Origin: Paragorgia papillata
Lineage: Eukaryota > Cnidaria > Anthozoa > Scleralcyonacea > Coralliidae
NCBI GenBank assembly: GCA_035771165.1
Contig: JAWNZC010000176.1
Coordinates: 575,501 to 639,500, forward strand
Reading direction: 5' to 3'
Length of the DNA: 64,000 bases
The first letter of the stretch is position 1. Each line of letters begins with the position of its first letter. Shown here one piece after another: positions 46,256 to 59,419 of this stretch. The position numbers were made by a program, and so were the translations under genes. The notes beneath the pieces are model-generated. The model saw only the letters and a program-made list of their open reading frames with translations, made no database searches and was not told the origin of the DNA.

Positions 46256-47043
46256 TGCTGAATGTTGACATGCATCATGCATGTAGGTAGCAGTCCGCAT
46301 AAAAATGAAACAAACTGCATATAGTTAAATAAATTTTATTATACAAAATGTTTACAAATCAATAAAATAAAGCTGCTATAATTTTCTTTTCACTAAAATC
46401 ATATAACTTCTATAATCTTCTAAGCTTTGCATGATGCGAAGTAATCTATTTGAACTAATTAAAACATTTGTGGGATTCACCATGTACAGTATGTATTTTA
46501 GTTGATCTGAGCTTTTGGCCCATTTAGCTCGAGTCATATTAATTCAGCATTTCTTTTTAAAAAACTATCCAAAGGTGGACCTGAACTAAACAGTGTGAAA
46601 ACCCAGAAATAATGCAAATATAGACATGGTGAATTCCAAAAAAGCTTATCTTAAGTACAAAGATTAAAATATTGTAGTCTATGTAAATAGGTGCATAAAT
46701 ACATGTACCTGTATTTCATTTAGAGTGTTTATTAAAAAATAAGGTACAATATAGTTCAAAAGATTTAAAAACCATGAACTTGCATTAACCAACCAACATT
46801 AATCTACAAGCCTTAAGTGCTTATTATAATCACACAAAAGTGTGTAGAACCCCTTGCATTTAATTCAGGCATAATAGGTAACAAAATGAAATAGAGTATT
46901 GATTTCCTAGTGAATAAGGAAATTATACTTTCTTGCCTCCATGATGGAATTAAATGCAGAGTCATTTTTAAAACCCATAAAAATTGAAATGCTAGGTTGG
47001 GTCTAACCTCATAAATGTCCTATAATATCTACATCTGTTCCAA

Positions 47044-48726
47044 TTATATTTTTCTTGCCTCCATGGCATTTCTCTCATCTTTACACTTTTGCACCATTGA
47101 CACTTTGAACAAGGTTGCAGTGGCACTTGGGAACCTTTTATGGAAAAGAGATACAAGCAAATATAACATCAAAATCAACATCCTCTTGGCTTAAATACGT
47201 ACTAATATTTTAATACTGCTCAAAAAATTATATTATTATAAATTATACTGTACTTATTATTGTCAGCTCATTACTAGAGATGAGCTATTTAATCGAAAAC
47301 TAATCTGCAAACCATATACATGTAATCAGCCAATTTGCAATAATTGGTAATCAGCTGATTATTGTATAATAATTAGTACATTAACTCTTTCACACATGGA
47401 GCTAATGTGAATCCACAATATGCAATGAGTGTGTATAGTATTCACCATGAGCCATTCTCTTTTCACTCTGCTAGCAAAAACCTTGATTTCTGTTATATTT
47501 AAAAAATATTGTATGCTCCTTGCAATCCCATGACACATTGAAAATAACTGTGCGCTAGGGATTGGTAACCAACAACATATCAATAAGCACTACTGTATAT
47601 GCCAATTACTCGGCCTATTAATCTGCTTCAGTAATCGACAATTTTTGTAATCACTCATCTCTACTCATTACTTTTATGACTGCTAGTAATAGTACACTAC
47701 TAGAAGTTAATATTGCAAGGCCTTTTACCAAAATATATAAAAAGAATATTATAACATAGTGACATAAAGATATGAATATATTTGAGTTGTGAAAAAGATA
47801 TTAAATTACAAAAGAGCATAGCAAATTTATTTAGTGAAATTTGTTTTCATCACCGTGTCATTTTCTTTTTAGAAATCTAGATTAAAATTATGCAAAAAGT
47901 GGTCAGCAGCAATAAGGATCTGCAGGGTCCAGTTGTACAAAGCCTGTATAGCAAATAAAATTTAAGTTCACTTGTTCAAAGCATGTATGGCACACTATAC
48001 CTATCCACCGGATAAGCTATCCAGGCTTTGTATAACCAGGCCTTGTAGGGCAACTTTTATTATTGTATTCTTGGTTATATTTTTTAATTGTTTTTTAATT
48101 GTTATTTAAGGGTGAAAAGGTTCTCATACATGTAGATTTTTGAACATAAATTGGAATTCATGACAGCAATACACTTTAATTTTATTAATGCCTAAACCAA
48201 AATATATTGCTCTGATAAAGTGCCCCTGCTATTTGGGGATTACTGTGAGCCCCCCTAATCAAGCTGAGCACATGGCAACATCCTGAGTTTTACTTAATAC
48301 AATAGTTTAGGCTGCCGAGAAAACTGTGTTGCTTACAGATCAAATTTATGAGTAGGATCAGGATTAACAGTATTAAACCACCCTCTGAGACATATATACA
48401 TACATACATCTTACTGTATTTATATTAAAGCAACGCAATATGTTAAGAGCTTTCAATTTACTTTTAACTAAAAAACAATAATAATCTGCACTATTATACA
48501 CTAACAATATTCACTGTGCTTACCGTTGGCATACTTGACACGATTTAAATAAGCCTTCCATTCTTACTTGGGGTCGTTTAACTTCTGGATTTCAGAACAA
48601 AACCATACTTTCCTTAGTTCCTTGTTTGGGTCATTGACAGCGAATTGTCAGGAACAAACTCCTCTGGGCGTCAAGACGCTTGTCTGGTTTAATAGTCGCC
48701 ATCCAATAAACGAGTACGTACTTCAT
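47044..48726 (-). pseudogene. Two-exon gene remnant, copy 2, splice acceptor lost
   Basis: Exon 1 (48524-48726) keeps the donor and start. Exon 2 keeps the reading frame to TAA (47044-47046), but a 14-bp deletion removes the acceptor and the first codons. It is therefore less intact than copy 1. Confidence 0.5.
47275..47663. mobile_element. hAT-type MITE, unit copy 2
   Basis: Same termini as copy 1, with CTCATTAC at both sides (47267-47274 and 47664-47671). Confidence 0.88.
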
Positions 48727-49260
48727 CGTATAAAAAAGCTTGAAGCAAACCTACTTCGAATAACTTTTTAGAAAGATATAAACTCCTAGTAAACGTATAA
48801 AGCAATGAACTGAATGACACATCAAACATGAGGATAATGCCTTCGCTAAATGACGCTAATTGCTTAGACTCAAAGCTGCCGCGGACCCAGTCACGTGGGA
48901 GAAACTATTGTCATGCTTTGTTAAAAAACAACGAAAAATTATTTTATTGGGAATGCTGCGTGGCGAAAATAAGCAAAACAAACTTAATTTTTAATCTTGA
49001 GATATTTAAAACAAGAAATTCTTGAGTACATTTGAGTAGATTAAGCAAATAATATAAATGCTTGTTCGATTACTCGTGAATTCTCACTACCCGGTGTCGT
49101 GCAAAATGGAAGTTATGCTGGTAGGTACTTCATGTTAGGGTACATATAGTGGTTATATATATTATATAATATTATACGCTTATGACATATAGTGGTTAAA
49201 CATATTCTTATATGTTTAATATATACTTACATATAGTTGTTACATACTTATACCTTATTC

Positions 49261-51987
49261 TTTCCATGCTTTATATACTTTATGTACTTTATATGCTTTA
49301 TATGCTTTATATATGCTTTATATGCTTTTATATGTTTTATATGCTTTATATGCTTTATATGCTTTATATGCTTTATATACTTTATATGCTTTATATGCTT
49401 TATCTGCTTTATATGCTTTATATGCTTTATCTGCTTTATCAGCTTTATATGCTTTATATATGCTTTATCTGCTTTATATGCTTTATATACTTTTATATGC
49501 TTTATATACTTTATATGCTTTATCTGCTTTATATGCTTTATATGGTTTATCTGCTTTATATATGCTTTATATGCTTTATATGCTTTTATATGCTTTTATA
49601 TGATTTATATACTTTATATGCTTTATATGCTTTATCTGCTTTATATGCTTTATATGCTTTATATGCTTTATATGCTTTATATGTTTTATATGCTTTTATA
49701 TATGCTTTATATATGCCTTATATGCTTTTATATGCTTTTATATGCTTTAATTATATACTTTATATGCTTTATATGCTTTTATATGCTTTATATATGCTTT
49801 ATATGCTTTATATGCTTTTATATGCTTTATCTGCTTTATATGCTTTATATGCTTTATATGCTTTATATGCTTTATATGCTTTATATGCTTTTATATGCTT
49901 TATATATGCTTTATATGCTTTATATGCTTTATATGCTTTATATGCTTTTATTTGCTTTATATGCTTTTATATGCTTTATATGCTTTATATGCTTTATATA
50001 TGCTTTATATGCTTTATATGCTTTATATACTTTATATCTGCTTTATATACTTTATCTGCTTTATCTGCTTTATCTGCTTTATATGGTTTATCTGCTTTAT
50101 CTGCTTTATCTGCTTTATATGCTTTATAATTATATGCTTTATATGCTTTTATATGCTTTATATGTTTTATATACTTTATATGCTTTATATGCTTTATCTG
50201 CTTTATATGCTTTATACGCTTTATATATGCTTTATATGCTTTTATATGCTTTATATGCTTTTATATGCTTTATATGCTTTATATGCTTTATATACTTTAT
50301 ATATGCTTTATATGCTTTATCTGCTTTATCTGCTTTATCTGCTTTATCTGCTTTATCTGCTTTATATGCTTTTATATGCTTTATATGCTTTATATATGCT
50401 TTATATATGCTTTATATGCTTTTATATGCTTTATATGCTTTTATATGCTTTATATGCTTTATATGCTTTATATGCTTTATATGCGTTATACGCTTTATAT
50501 CCTTTTATATGTTTTATATGTTTTATATGCTTTATATGCTTTATATGCTTTATTTGATTTATATGCTTTATATATGCTTTATATGCTTTTATATGCTTTA
50601 TATGCTTTTATATGCTTTATATGCTTTATATGCTTTATATATGCTTTATCTGCTTTATCTGCTTTTATATGTTTTATATGCTTTATATGCTTTATATGCT
50701 TTATGTGCTTTATCTGCTTTATTTGCTTTATATGCTTTATATATGCTTTATATGCTTTTATATGCTTTATATGCTTTTATATGCTTTATCTGCTTTATCT
50801 GCTTTATCTGCTTTATATGCTTTATATGCTTTACCTGCTTTATCTGCTTTATATGCTTTATATGCTTTATCTGCTTAATTATATGCTTTATATGCTTTAT
50901 ATACTTTATATGCTTTATATATGCTTTATATGCTTTCTATGCTTTATCTACTTTATATGCTTTATATGCTTTTATATGCTTTATATGCTTTTATATGGTT
51001 TATATGCTTTTATATGCTTTATATGCTTTTATATGCTTTATATGCTTTATATGCTTTATATGCTTTATATATGCTTTATATGCTTTATCTGCTTTATCTG
51101 CTTTATATGCTTTATATGCTTTATCTGCTTTATATGCTTTATATGCTTCATCTGCTTTATATGCTTTATATATGCTTTATATGCTTTTATATGCTTTATA
51201 TGCTTTATATGCTTTATATGCTTTATATACTTTATATATGCTTTATATGCTTTTATATGCTTTATATGCTTTATATGCTTTATATGCTTTATATGCTTTA
51301 TATGCTTTATATGCTTTATATGCTTTATATACTTTATATATGCTTTATATGCTTTATCTGCTTTATATGCTTTATATGCTTTATCTGCTTTATATGCTTT
51401 ATCTGCTTTATATGCTTTTATATGCTTTATATACTTTATATGCTTTATATGCTTTATATGCTTTATATGCTTTATATGTTTTATATGCTTTATATGCTTT
51501 ATATGCTTTTATATGCTTTATATGCTTTATATGCTTTTATATGCTTTATATACTTTATATGCTTTATCTGCTTTATATGCTTTTATATGCTTTATATGTT
51601 TTATATACTTTATATGCTTTATATGCTTTATCTGCTTTATATGCTTTATATGCTTTATCTGCTTTATCAGCTTTATATGCTTTATATATGCTTTATCTGC
51701 TTTATATGCTTTATATGCTTTTATATGCTTTATATGCTTTATATGCTTTATATACTTTATATATGCTTTATATGCTTTATCTGCTTTATCTGCTTTATAT
51801 GCTTTATCTGCTTTATCTGCTTTATCTGCTTTATATGCTTTTATATGCTTTATATGCTTTATATACTTTACATCTTTATATGCTTTATCTGCTTTATATG
51901 CTTTATATTCTTTATATGCTTTATATATGCTTTATATGCTTTTATATGCTTTATATGCTTTTATATGCTTTATATGCTATATACCCT
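49261..51987. repeat. 9-bp satellite (TATGCTTTA)n, copy 2
   Basis: Variant order follows copy 1 closely for most of its length. Differences include an extra unit near 49.85 kb and rearranged units after about 51.4 kb. Confidence 0.95.
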
Positions 51988-51999
51988 TACAAGAATTCC

Positions 52000-52335
52000 A
52001 CATGATTTCAGATGTGGATATTCCACATGTGTTTTTGGAACGTGTGATCACATGTGAATATTCCACATGTGATCACATGTGGAATATTCACATGTGATCA
52101 CACGTTCCAAAAACACATGTGGAATATCCACATGTGGAATATTCACATGTGATCACATGTGGAATATTCACATGTGATCACACGTTCCAAAAACACATGT
52201 GGAATATCCACATGTGATCACATGTGAAGATTTCACATGTGATCACATGTGAAGATTTCACATGTGATCACAAGTTCCAAAAACAATCGTTCCAAAACAC
52301 GTTCCAAATGGAATATCCACATGTGATCACATGCT
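52000..52335. repeat. CACATGTG palindrome block, copy 3
   Basis: Near-identical to copy 2; one early site reads TCAGATGTGG instead of TCACATGTGG. Confidence 0.9.
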
Positions 52336-53350
52336 GAATGTTGACATGCATCATGCATGTAGGTAGCAGTCCGCATAAAAATGAAACAAACTGCATATAG
52401 TTAAATAAATTTTATTATACAAAATGTTTACAAATCAATAAAATAAAGCTGCTATAATTTTCTTTTCACTAAAATCATATAACTTCTATAATCTTCTAAG
52501 CTTTGCATGATGCGAAGTAATCTATTTGAACTAATTAAAACATTTGTGGGATTCACCATGTACAGTATGTATTTTAGTTGATCTGAGCTTTTGGCCCATT
52601 TAGCTCGAGTCATATTAATTCAGCATTTCTTTTTAAAAAACTATCCAAAGGTGGACCTGAACTAAACAGTGTGAAAACCCAGAAATAATGCAAATATAGA
52701 CATGGTGAATTCCAAAAAAGCTTATCTTAAGTACAAAGATTAAAATATTGTAGTCTATGTAAATAGGTGCATAAATACATGTACCTGTATTTCATTTAGA
52801 GTGTTTATTAAAAAATAAGGTACAATATAGTTCAAAAGATTTAAAAACCATGAACTTGCATTAACCAACCAACATTAATCTACAAGCCTTAAGTGCTTAT
52901 TATAATCACACAAAAGTGTGTAGAACCCCTTGCATTTAATTCAGGCATAATAGGTAACAAAATGAAATAGAGTATTGATTTCCTAGTGAATAAGGAAATT
53001 ATACTTTCTTGCCTCCATGATGGAATTAAATGCAGAGTCATTTTTAAAACCCATAAAAATTGAAATGCTAGGTTGGGTCTAACCTCATAAATGTCCTATA
53101 ATATCTACATCTGTTCCAATTATATTTTTCTTGCCTCCATGGCATTTCTCTCATCTTTACACTTTTGCACCATTGACACTTTGAACAAGGTTGCAGTGGC
53201 ACTTGGGAACCTTTTATGGAAAAGAGATACAAGCAAATATAACATCAAAATCAACATCCTCTTGGCTTAAATACGTACTAATATTTTAATATTGCTCAAA
53301 AAATTATATTATTATAAATTATACTGTACTTATTATTGTCAGCTCGTTAC

Positions 53351-53740
53351 TAGAGATGAGCTATTTAATCGAAAACTAATCTGCAAAGCCATATACATGT
53401 AATCAGCCAATTTGCAATAATTGGTAATCAGCTGATTATTGTATAATAATTAGTACATTAACTCTTTCACACATGGAGCTAATGTGAATCCAAAATATGG
53501 AATGAATGTGTATAGTATTCACCATGAGCCATTCTCTTTTCACTCTGCTAGCAAAAACCTTGATTTCTGTTTTATTTCAAAAATATTGTATGCTCCTTGT
53601 AATCCCATGACACATTGAAAATAACTGTGCACTAGGGATTGGTAACCAACAACATATCAATAAGCACTACTGTATATGCCAATTAATCAGCCTATTAATC
53701 TGCTTCAGTAATCGACAATTTTTGTAATCACTCATCTCTA
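53351..53740. mobile_element. hAT-type MITE, unit copy 3
   Basis: Same termini; the left target duplication has mutated to CTCGTTAC (53343-53350), while the right remains CTCATTAC (53741-53748). Confidence 0.85.
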
Positions 53741-55564
53741 CTCATTACTTTTATGACTGCTAGTAATAGTACACTACTAGAAGTTAATATTGCAAGGCCT
53801 TTTACCAAAATATATAAAGAATAATATAACACAGTGACATAAAGATATGGATTCTATTTGAGTTGTGAAAAGGATAGCAAATTTATTTAGTGAAATTTGT
53901 TTTCATCACCGTGTCATTTTCTTTTTAGAATCTAGCTTAAAATTATGCAAAAAGTAGTCAGCAGCAATAAGGATCTGCAGGGTCCAGTTGTACGAAGCCT
54001 GTATAGCGAATAAAATTTAAGTTCACTTGGTCAAAGCATGTATGGCACACTATACCTATCCACCGGATTAGCTATCCAGGCTTTGTATAACCAGGCCCTG
54101 TAGGGCAACTTTTATTATTGTATTCTTGGTTTTATTTTTCAATTGCTATTTAAGGGTGAAAAGGTTCTCATACATGTAGATTTTTGAACATAAATTGGAA
54201 TTCATGACAGCAATACACTTTTATTAATGCCTAAACCAAAATATATTGCTCTGATAAAGTGCCCCTGCTATTTGGGGATTACTGTGAGCCCCCCTAATCA
54301 AGCTGAGCACATGGCAACATCCTGAACAATTTTAATAATTTAGTTTTACTTAATACAATAGTTTAGGCTGCCGAGAAAACTGTGTTGCTTACAGATCAAA
54401 TTTATGAGTAGGATCAGGATTAACAGTATTAAACCACTCTCTGAGACATATATACATACATACATCTTACTGTATTTATAAAGCAACGCAATATGTTAAG
54501 AGCTTTCAATTTACTTTTAACTAAAAAGCAATAATAATTTGCACTATTATACACTAACTAAACAATATTCACTGTGCTTACCAGGGGCGGATCTAGGAAT
54601 TTTGATACCTTAGTCAAAGTTGCTGTGGACCCATATTTCTAGGGGGGTTCGGGGGTATGCCCCCCCCGGAAAGTTTTTGAAATTTGGATCTCTGAAATGG
54701 CATTTCCTGCATTCTGACAGCACATTTGAGCAAAATTCCAAATGTTTTAAAACATGTTTTTAATGGACATTTTATCATTTTCAAGAAACATTTTATCTAC
54801 TGTAAATTGGACTTTGATATTTTCTTGTTGTCTTAGAAACCTTGTGATAGTTTGAAGGTGTGTAAGGCTAAGTTTTTCCAGGAATGAGGGTGGGGAAATC
54901 CAATAAACAGTAGAGAGATATGTGGTCACATTCTAATATAAAAAAGTTGACTGTTTCGCTTTTCAAAGTTCATCAGCATGCCTAGGAAACACCAGTTACG
55001 TTGTTTCAGTCAGTGAATCTAACACGGACAGCCTGACCAACACACAAGTGAAGGTCTAGCTGAATTTAACATTCTGCATAACCAGAGCAAGGTGGGCTAC
55101 CTTCCATGGCTGTTGAGCCCCACCTACCCAGAGCTGTGTGGCTTTCAAATGCCTGATACTGTACTTGCCTTTTAAACCTCAACCCAAGCAGACAATGTCT
55201 GGTTAGGAGACGTTTTTGTTAATGACCAAAATGGACATTACATGGACATAGAGGAGCTCAACTCTCATCATCCCGATCATTCTAACCCCCATCTAATATG
55301 CCACTACCCACCCTCCTACTAACCCATGTTACTATGGAGCTGTCTGGTTTTCAGGCACCAGCAACCCAAGTTCAATTCCTGTCCAGTGCAATTATTATCA
55401 GATTAAAATTTCATAATAGCCACATGTGAGAAGAATGCTTACTTCATGTATAACAATAATACATGGAAATTTGTAGTAATGTCATGTAGATATTTATTGC
55501 TTAGCTTTTGATCTGTTTCCCCACGCCCAGACCTTATTTAACTTATATGTTTCTGTTATATACA

Positions 55565-55609
<45 letters not shown>
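55565..55609. repeat. (TA)n microsatellite
   Basis: About 22 consecutive TA dinucleotides inside the hAT-like element. Confidence 0.95.
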
Positions 55610-55613
<4 letters not shown>

Positions 55614-56259
55614 ATTAACTGACTTGTAATATAAACTGAGGACGAATGTATTCTGTAAACTACTGTGGAAAGGCAATCTGACTCTGCATCATGATTATAA
55701 CATACTATTGAGTATCTAGAATTGAAACACTACCTACAGTAAGTAGTGTTTATAGTACTACCATGAAGCATTTAATAGCATTGGTTTATACCAGTGTGCT
55801 CAACGCAGATTATGCTAATATGGAACGGATATCAACAAAGGTTAGGGAAGTATAAACATAACAACAGACTAACATCGATATTGAATCCAGATTGATGAAC
55901 TACTGTACCTATAAGCTTACCTTAGAGCGACATATGGCTTACTCTAGCTTGTCCGCCTTCATGTGTTGTGGCAAATAGACCGTCTCAGCACCGATGTCTT
56001 CCCAATCTTGGGAAATGCTCTCCGGCCACCAGTACTCGACAAGCACTGATTCTCACAGACAAATCAACATACAATTGCCGCAAAAGAACATCATCGCTGC
56101 TTTATAAAGCACACAACGCACAATCTAACAAGCTTGTAGAAGCCATGAATCGATCGAACAGAATTAGACTGAACGAAGACCCAGCAGACCGCATTTTGCA
56201 GGCTTCCGGTACGGCATACTTTCGGCAAAGCAATCAACCAATCAGATTCAACGATTTGC

Positions 56260-56545
56260 CTCGTTTTGGCCAATCACAATGGGTAAATCGGCCTAAATCC
56301 TGCAAAAATCTAAACCAGTCAGCGCTCGCGATTTGGCTGTTTTGGACCAATGAGAATGGCTAAATCGGCCTAAATCCTGCAAGATTCTAAACCGGGATTG
56401 GCTAAATCGGCCTAAATCCTGCAAAACACCTAAACCAGTCAGCGCTCGCAATTTATCTGGTTTGGACCAATCAGAATATCTAAATCGGCCCAAATCCTGC
56501 AAAAGTCTAAGCCGGTCAGCCCTCGCAATTTTTCTTGTTTAGACC
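56260..56545. repeat. Imperfect tandem repeat inside the hAT-like element
   Basis: AAATCGGCC[TC]AAATCCTGCAA recurs four times (near 56285, 56361, 56405 and 56481), alternating with CAGTCAGCGCTCGC and TTGGACCAAT segments. Subterminal repeats of this kind are common in hAT elements and can bind transposase. Confidence 0.75.
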
Positions 56546-57000
56546 AATTAGTAAGTTAATATATGATGGTATTTATAATTATTTCGTAACAATTTTCACC
56601 TTAGTCATCTGACTTATTTGACTAACGCTAAATCCGCCCCTGCTTACCGTTTGCATACTTGACACGATTTAAATAAGCCTTCCATTCTTACTTTGGGTCG
56701 TTTAACTTCTGGATTTCAGAACAAAACCATACTTTCCTTAGTTCCTTGTTTGGGTCATTGATAGCGAATTGTCAGGAACAAACTCCTCTGGGCGTCAAGA
56801 CGCTTGTCTGGTTTAATAGTCGCCATCCAATAAACGAGTACGTACTTCATCGTATAAAAAAGCTTGAAGCAAACCTACTTCGAATAACTTTTTAGAAAGA
56901 TATAAACTCCTAGTAAACGTATAAAGCAATGAACTGAATGACACATCAGACATGAGGATAATGCCTTCGCTAAATGACGCTAATTGCTTAGACTCAAAGC

Positions 57001-58084
57001 CAGGCTCAAAGTAACCTGAGTATCAGTCTCTCTTGAAAGAGAGCCTGACACAAATCATTGATTCTTCCCCTCCGCCCCCTATTCATGTGACGCGCCATAG
57101 CCAATAAAAATCACTTCCTGTTTTGTATTGCGTGTGTCTATAAAAAAGCTTCAACCGAACAAATTAACGAAATCGAACCTCAAAAAATTCATTGCAGTGC
57201 ATAAACATCTTCGAACACACGTTTATTCAGTTTTCAAGTAATCTTTGGAAGTGGCAATGCCGAAGTAAAATCTAGTTCTGTATACTGCAATGAACCAGCA
57301 ATTTGTAATTAGGGAAATTATTTATACGATCGGGTTCGGGAACCACCAAACATTTTAATATTTGATTACAACGATTCTCAAATATATTCCAAGATATATA
57401 AATTAAGTGCACAACGGCAATTTCGATTTTCCGAATAGCCACAACATTTTAAATGTTTTCACCAAAAGTTTTCATGTTTCACCCCATTTCAACAACTGCT
57501 TTAGCTTGGCGACGAGATAATAATTTGTCTCACGCGTTTCAGTTCAGATTCATACATTCAGTCAAGAAAGGCTGCAAAGCGGCCTTGATATGGTTTGTAT
57601 TCAGACTTTAACGTACAGTACTTGCGTATAAGTTCCAGTAGACTATAAATTACGGACACTGCGTTCGCTTTTCCGATCAGAATGAACTTTCAAGCGCAAT
57701 TGTTTCTTCCCGTAGTCAGACGACAAGACAGCAGCAGTGTTTTGTTTTGACAGCTAGGCTGGCTTTCAATACACATAGCACAGTTCTTGCTCTTCCTTCA
57801 CGCATATTACGGGCAAAACGCGGAGGTTCCTTCTTCAGCTTCTTTAATCGCTCTTGTCCATGAAAATGGCAAAAACGCTAACGGTAAATTTGAGAAAACA
57901 CAAACTTTCTAGTTGGAGTCTGGGCGGCTTCTCGGCACTTCCCACGAAGAAATTTCGATTTTCGAATCAGTTAATTACTTAATTTCAGTTGATGTATTTC
58001 CGGCTTTTGTCTCTCAACCAATCAGGGTTTCGTCCAGATTCTGGACGAAGAACACGGGTCTATGAATAGAGTTGTGTCAGGCCC
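57001..58084. other. Non-duplicated DNA with 11-bp inverted ends
   Basis: GCCTGACACAA near 57048 and its complement TTGTGTCAGGC near 58073 bracket about 1.03 kb, possibly a decayed transposon; no target duplication was seen. Inside, a ~50-codon minus-strand frame (about 57870-57705) with RLKKLKKEPPRFARNMREG is open but unsupported. Confidence 0.35.
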
Positions 58085-58150
58085 AATCTCGTTCCCAGAG
58101 CCTTCTCACGCGGGACGCGCAAACGTAGGCTCTGGGATAATCCGTCGCCG
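58085..58150. mobile_element. Arm of the CCAATCTCRTTCCCAGAGCC foldback family
   Basis: Shares CCAATCTCGTTCCCAGAGCC and CTCTGGGATAATCCG with the MITE at 3865-4062; only one arm is evident. Confidence 0.6.
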
Positions 58151-58559
58151 AAAAAACCGAAAAACAGGTTGCCGATTGAAAAGAGCATGCGCCGCCAGTT
58201 ATTATTCTGTGATCGAAGGAACTAGTATTTTTTCGAGGGTTTTAAATATTATCTGGCGGATAAATTTGCCAAGAGCTAAACAGCATTTTAAACAGCAAGT
58301 AATCGACGGCTTTTGAATGGTTCCAAGAGAGAAAGCGGTGAGTTGCAAACTTGTCGTAGCCAAGGTGGCACGGCGGCAATACGGCATATTGTCAGTGGAA
58401 CAAGATGACTAGTAATTTAAGAACTACGTATCGTTGAACTATATTGTGTGCGTATGTTGTTAGATGTTGAATGAGCTTTCATTTGATGTATAGTTCAAGA
58501 TAAAAATTTATCTGGGGTGATTAATTCTTTGAAAGTTTTCATGGCAATAATGTAATATT

Positions 58560-58670
58560 GATTATTTTTGTGGAAACACCATGAAGAATATTTATTTGGT
58601 AAGCTTTCGGCCTGAGTCAACACGCTGAAATGCTATAAATAGTTTACATGGTGTTTCCACAAAAATAATC
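58560..58670. mobile_element. Snap-back MITE with perfect 24-bp inverted arms
   Basis: Arms at 58560-58583 and 58647-58670 (GATTATTTTTGTGG then AAACACCATG) are exact complements, with a 63-bp spacer containing GTAAGCTTTCGGCC. Confidence 0.75.
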
Positions 58671-58689
58671 TACATGTATATGATCTGGG

Positions 58690-58910
58690 GTGAGTTGTAC
58701 AAAGATGAGATACCTTATCTAGTTGATAAGTTCTAGCTAAAGAACGGCACTAATCATGCTTTGAACAATCTAATATAAATTTTATCCACTGAATAGTTAT
58801 GTACCTGATAGTGTTGTTCAGCGGATAAAAGTTAAATTGGGTTGTTCAAAGCACCACTAGAGTGGTTTTCTAGCTAGGGTTTATCCACCAGATAAGCTAT
58901 CCATGCTTTG
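58690..58910. mobile_element. Relative of the TTGTACAAAG MITE
   Basis: GAGTTGTACAAAG at the left and TATCCACCAGATAAGCTATCC...GCTTTGTACGA at the right match the 117-bp MITE of the 6.1-kb unit, with a longer middle containing two GTTCAAAGC-type motifs. Confidence 0.55.
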
Positions 58911-59415
58911 TACGAATTTTACAAGTTCACTTCATGTAAAACTTGGGGGCATGTTTATGATGCGAATATATGCTGTTTTGGAAACAGCCAGTAAAGATGT
59001 ACTATTTAAAACACGTTTTGAATGGCTTAAAAAACGATCACCATTTGGTAAGTTCGTTGGCGTAGTAATTTTGAAAAATAACGTTGTCTAAGGCGAGAAA
59101 ATCAAAGCTAAAGTTTATGTACATCAGGAGAAAATTTTATCAGATATAAAACCACGATACGGTTATGATTTTTCTTTGTGTTTTCCTCATGAATTATTAA
59201 TGAGTTTTTTAAGTATGTATAGTATGTGCCATGTTCAAATTAGCAACACAGGTATAAAATGATTTAAAATACTGAACTATCATTTTTTTTTGGTGTGTGT
59301 CTGTGTGCTTTTCACACATTTTCATGCATTGCTTCTTAAGTCTATATCTCTTTCTGTGCTTAACAACGGTAGTCACATGTACGCATTGCGTACCTATTTT
59401 TTCAATATGCAGTTG
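58911..59415. other. Intergenic, no supported gene
   Basis: A 62-codon plus-strand frame (58903-59091) is not recognisable. The rest is AT-rich. Confidence 0.4.
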
Positions 59416-59419
59416 GAAG

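Larger units (their letters stand above)
45904..51986. repeat. 6.1-kb duplicated unit, copy 2
   Basis: Same order of parts as copy 1: palindrome block 45918-46255, hAT MITE 47275-47663 with CTCATTAC duplications, MITE 47926-48042, gene remnant and 9-bp satellite. It shares with copy 3 the loss of CTTCAGCTAAATAG after CTTTTATGGA. Confidence 0.93.
54583..56641. mobile_element. 2.06-kb hAT-like non-autonomous element
   Basis: Termini AGGGGCGGAT and ATCCGCCCCT are perfect inverted repeats flanked by GCTTACC (54576-54582 and 56642-56648), or TGCTTACC if the outer T is counted. Copies 1 and 2 of the unit preserve the empty site. The element contains a (TA)n run and a ~100-bp tandem repeat but no transposase. 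Terminus and duplication length fit hAT. Confidence 0.88.
53120..56850 (-). pseudogene. Two-exon gene remnant, copy 3, split by insertion
   Basis: Exon 1 is at 56648-56850 and exon 2 ends at TAA 53120-53122. The 14-bp acceptor deletion is shared with copy 2. The hAT-like insertion landed exactly at the exon 1 donor (GCTTACC is both target duplication and donor complement). Confidence 0.5.
51987..57000. repeat. 6.1-kb duplicated unit, copy 3, lacks the 9-bp satellite
   Basis: Starts with the palindrome block (52000-52335) and continues to GACTCAAAGC at 57000, where copies 1 and 2 continue GCTGCCGCGGACC. It is interrupted by a 2.06-kb insertion and has more substitutions than copy 2. Confidence 0.9.

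Noticed and set aside
43117..52097. Long frames rich in MLY, ICF and ALY
   Set aside because: They are translations of the 9-bp satellite; codon order simply follows the repeat period.
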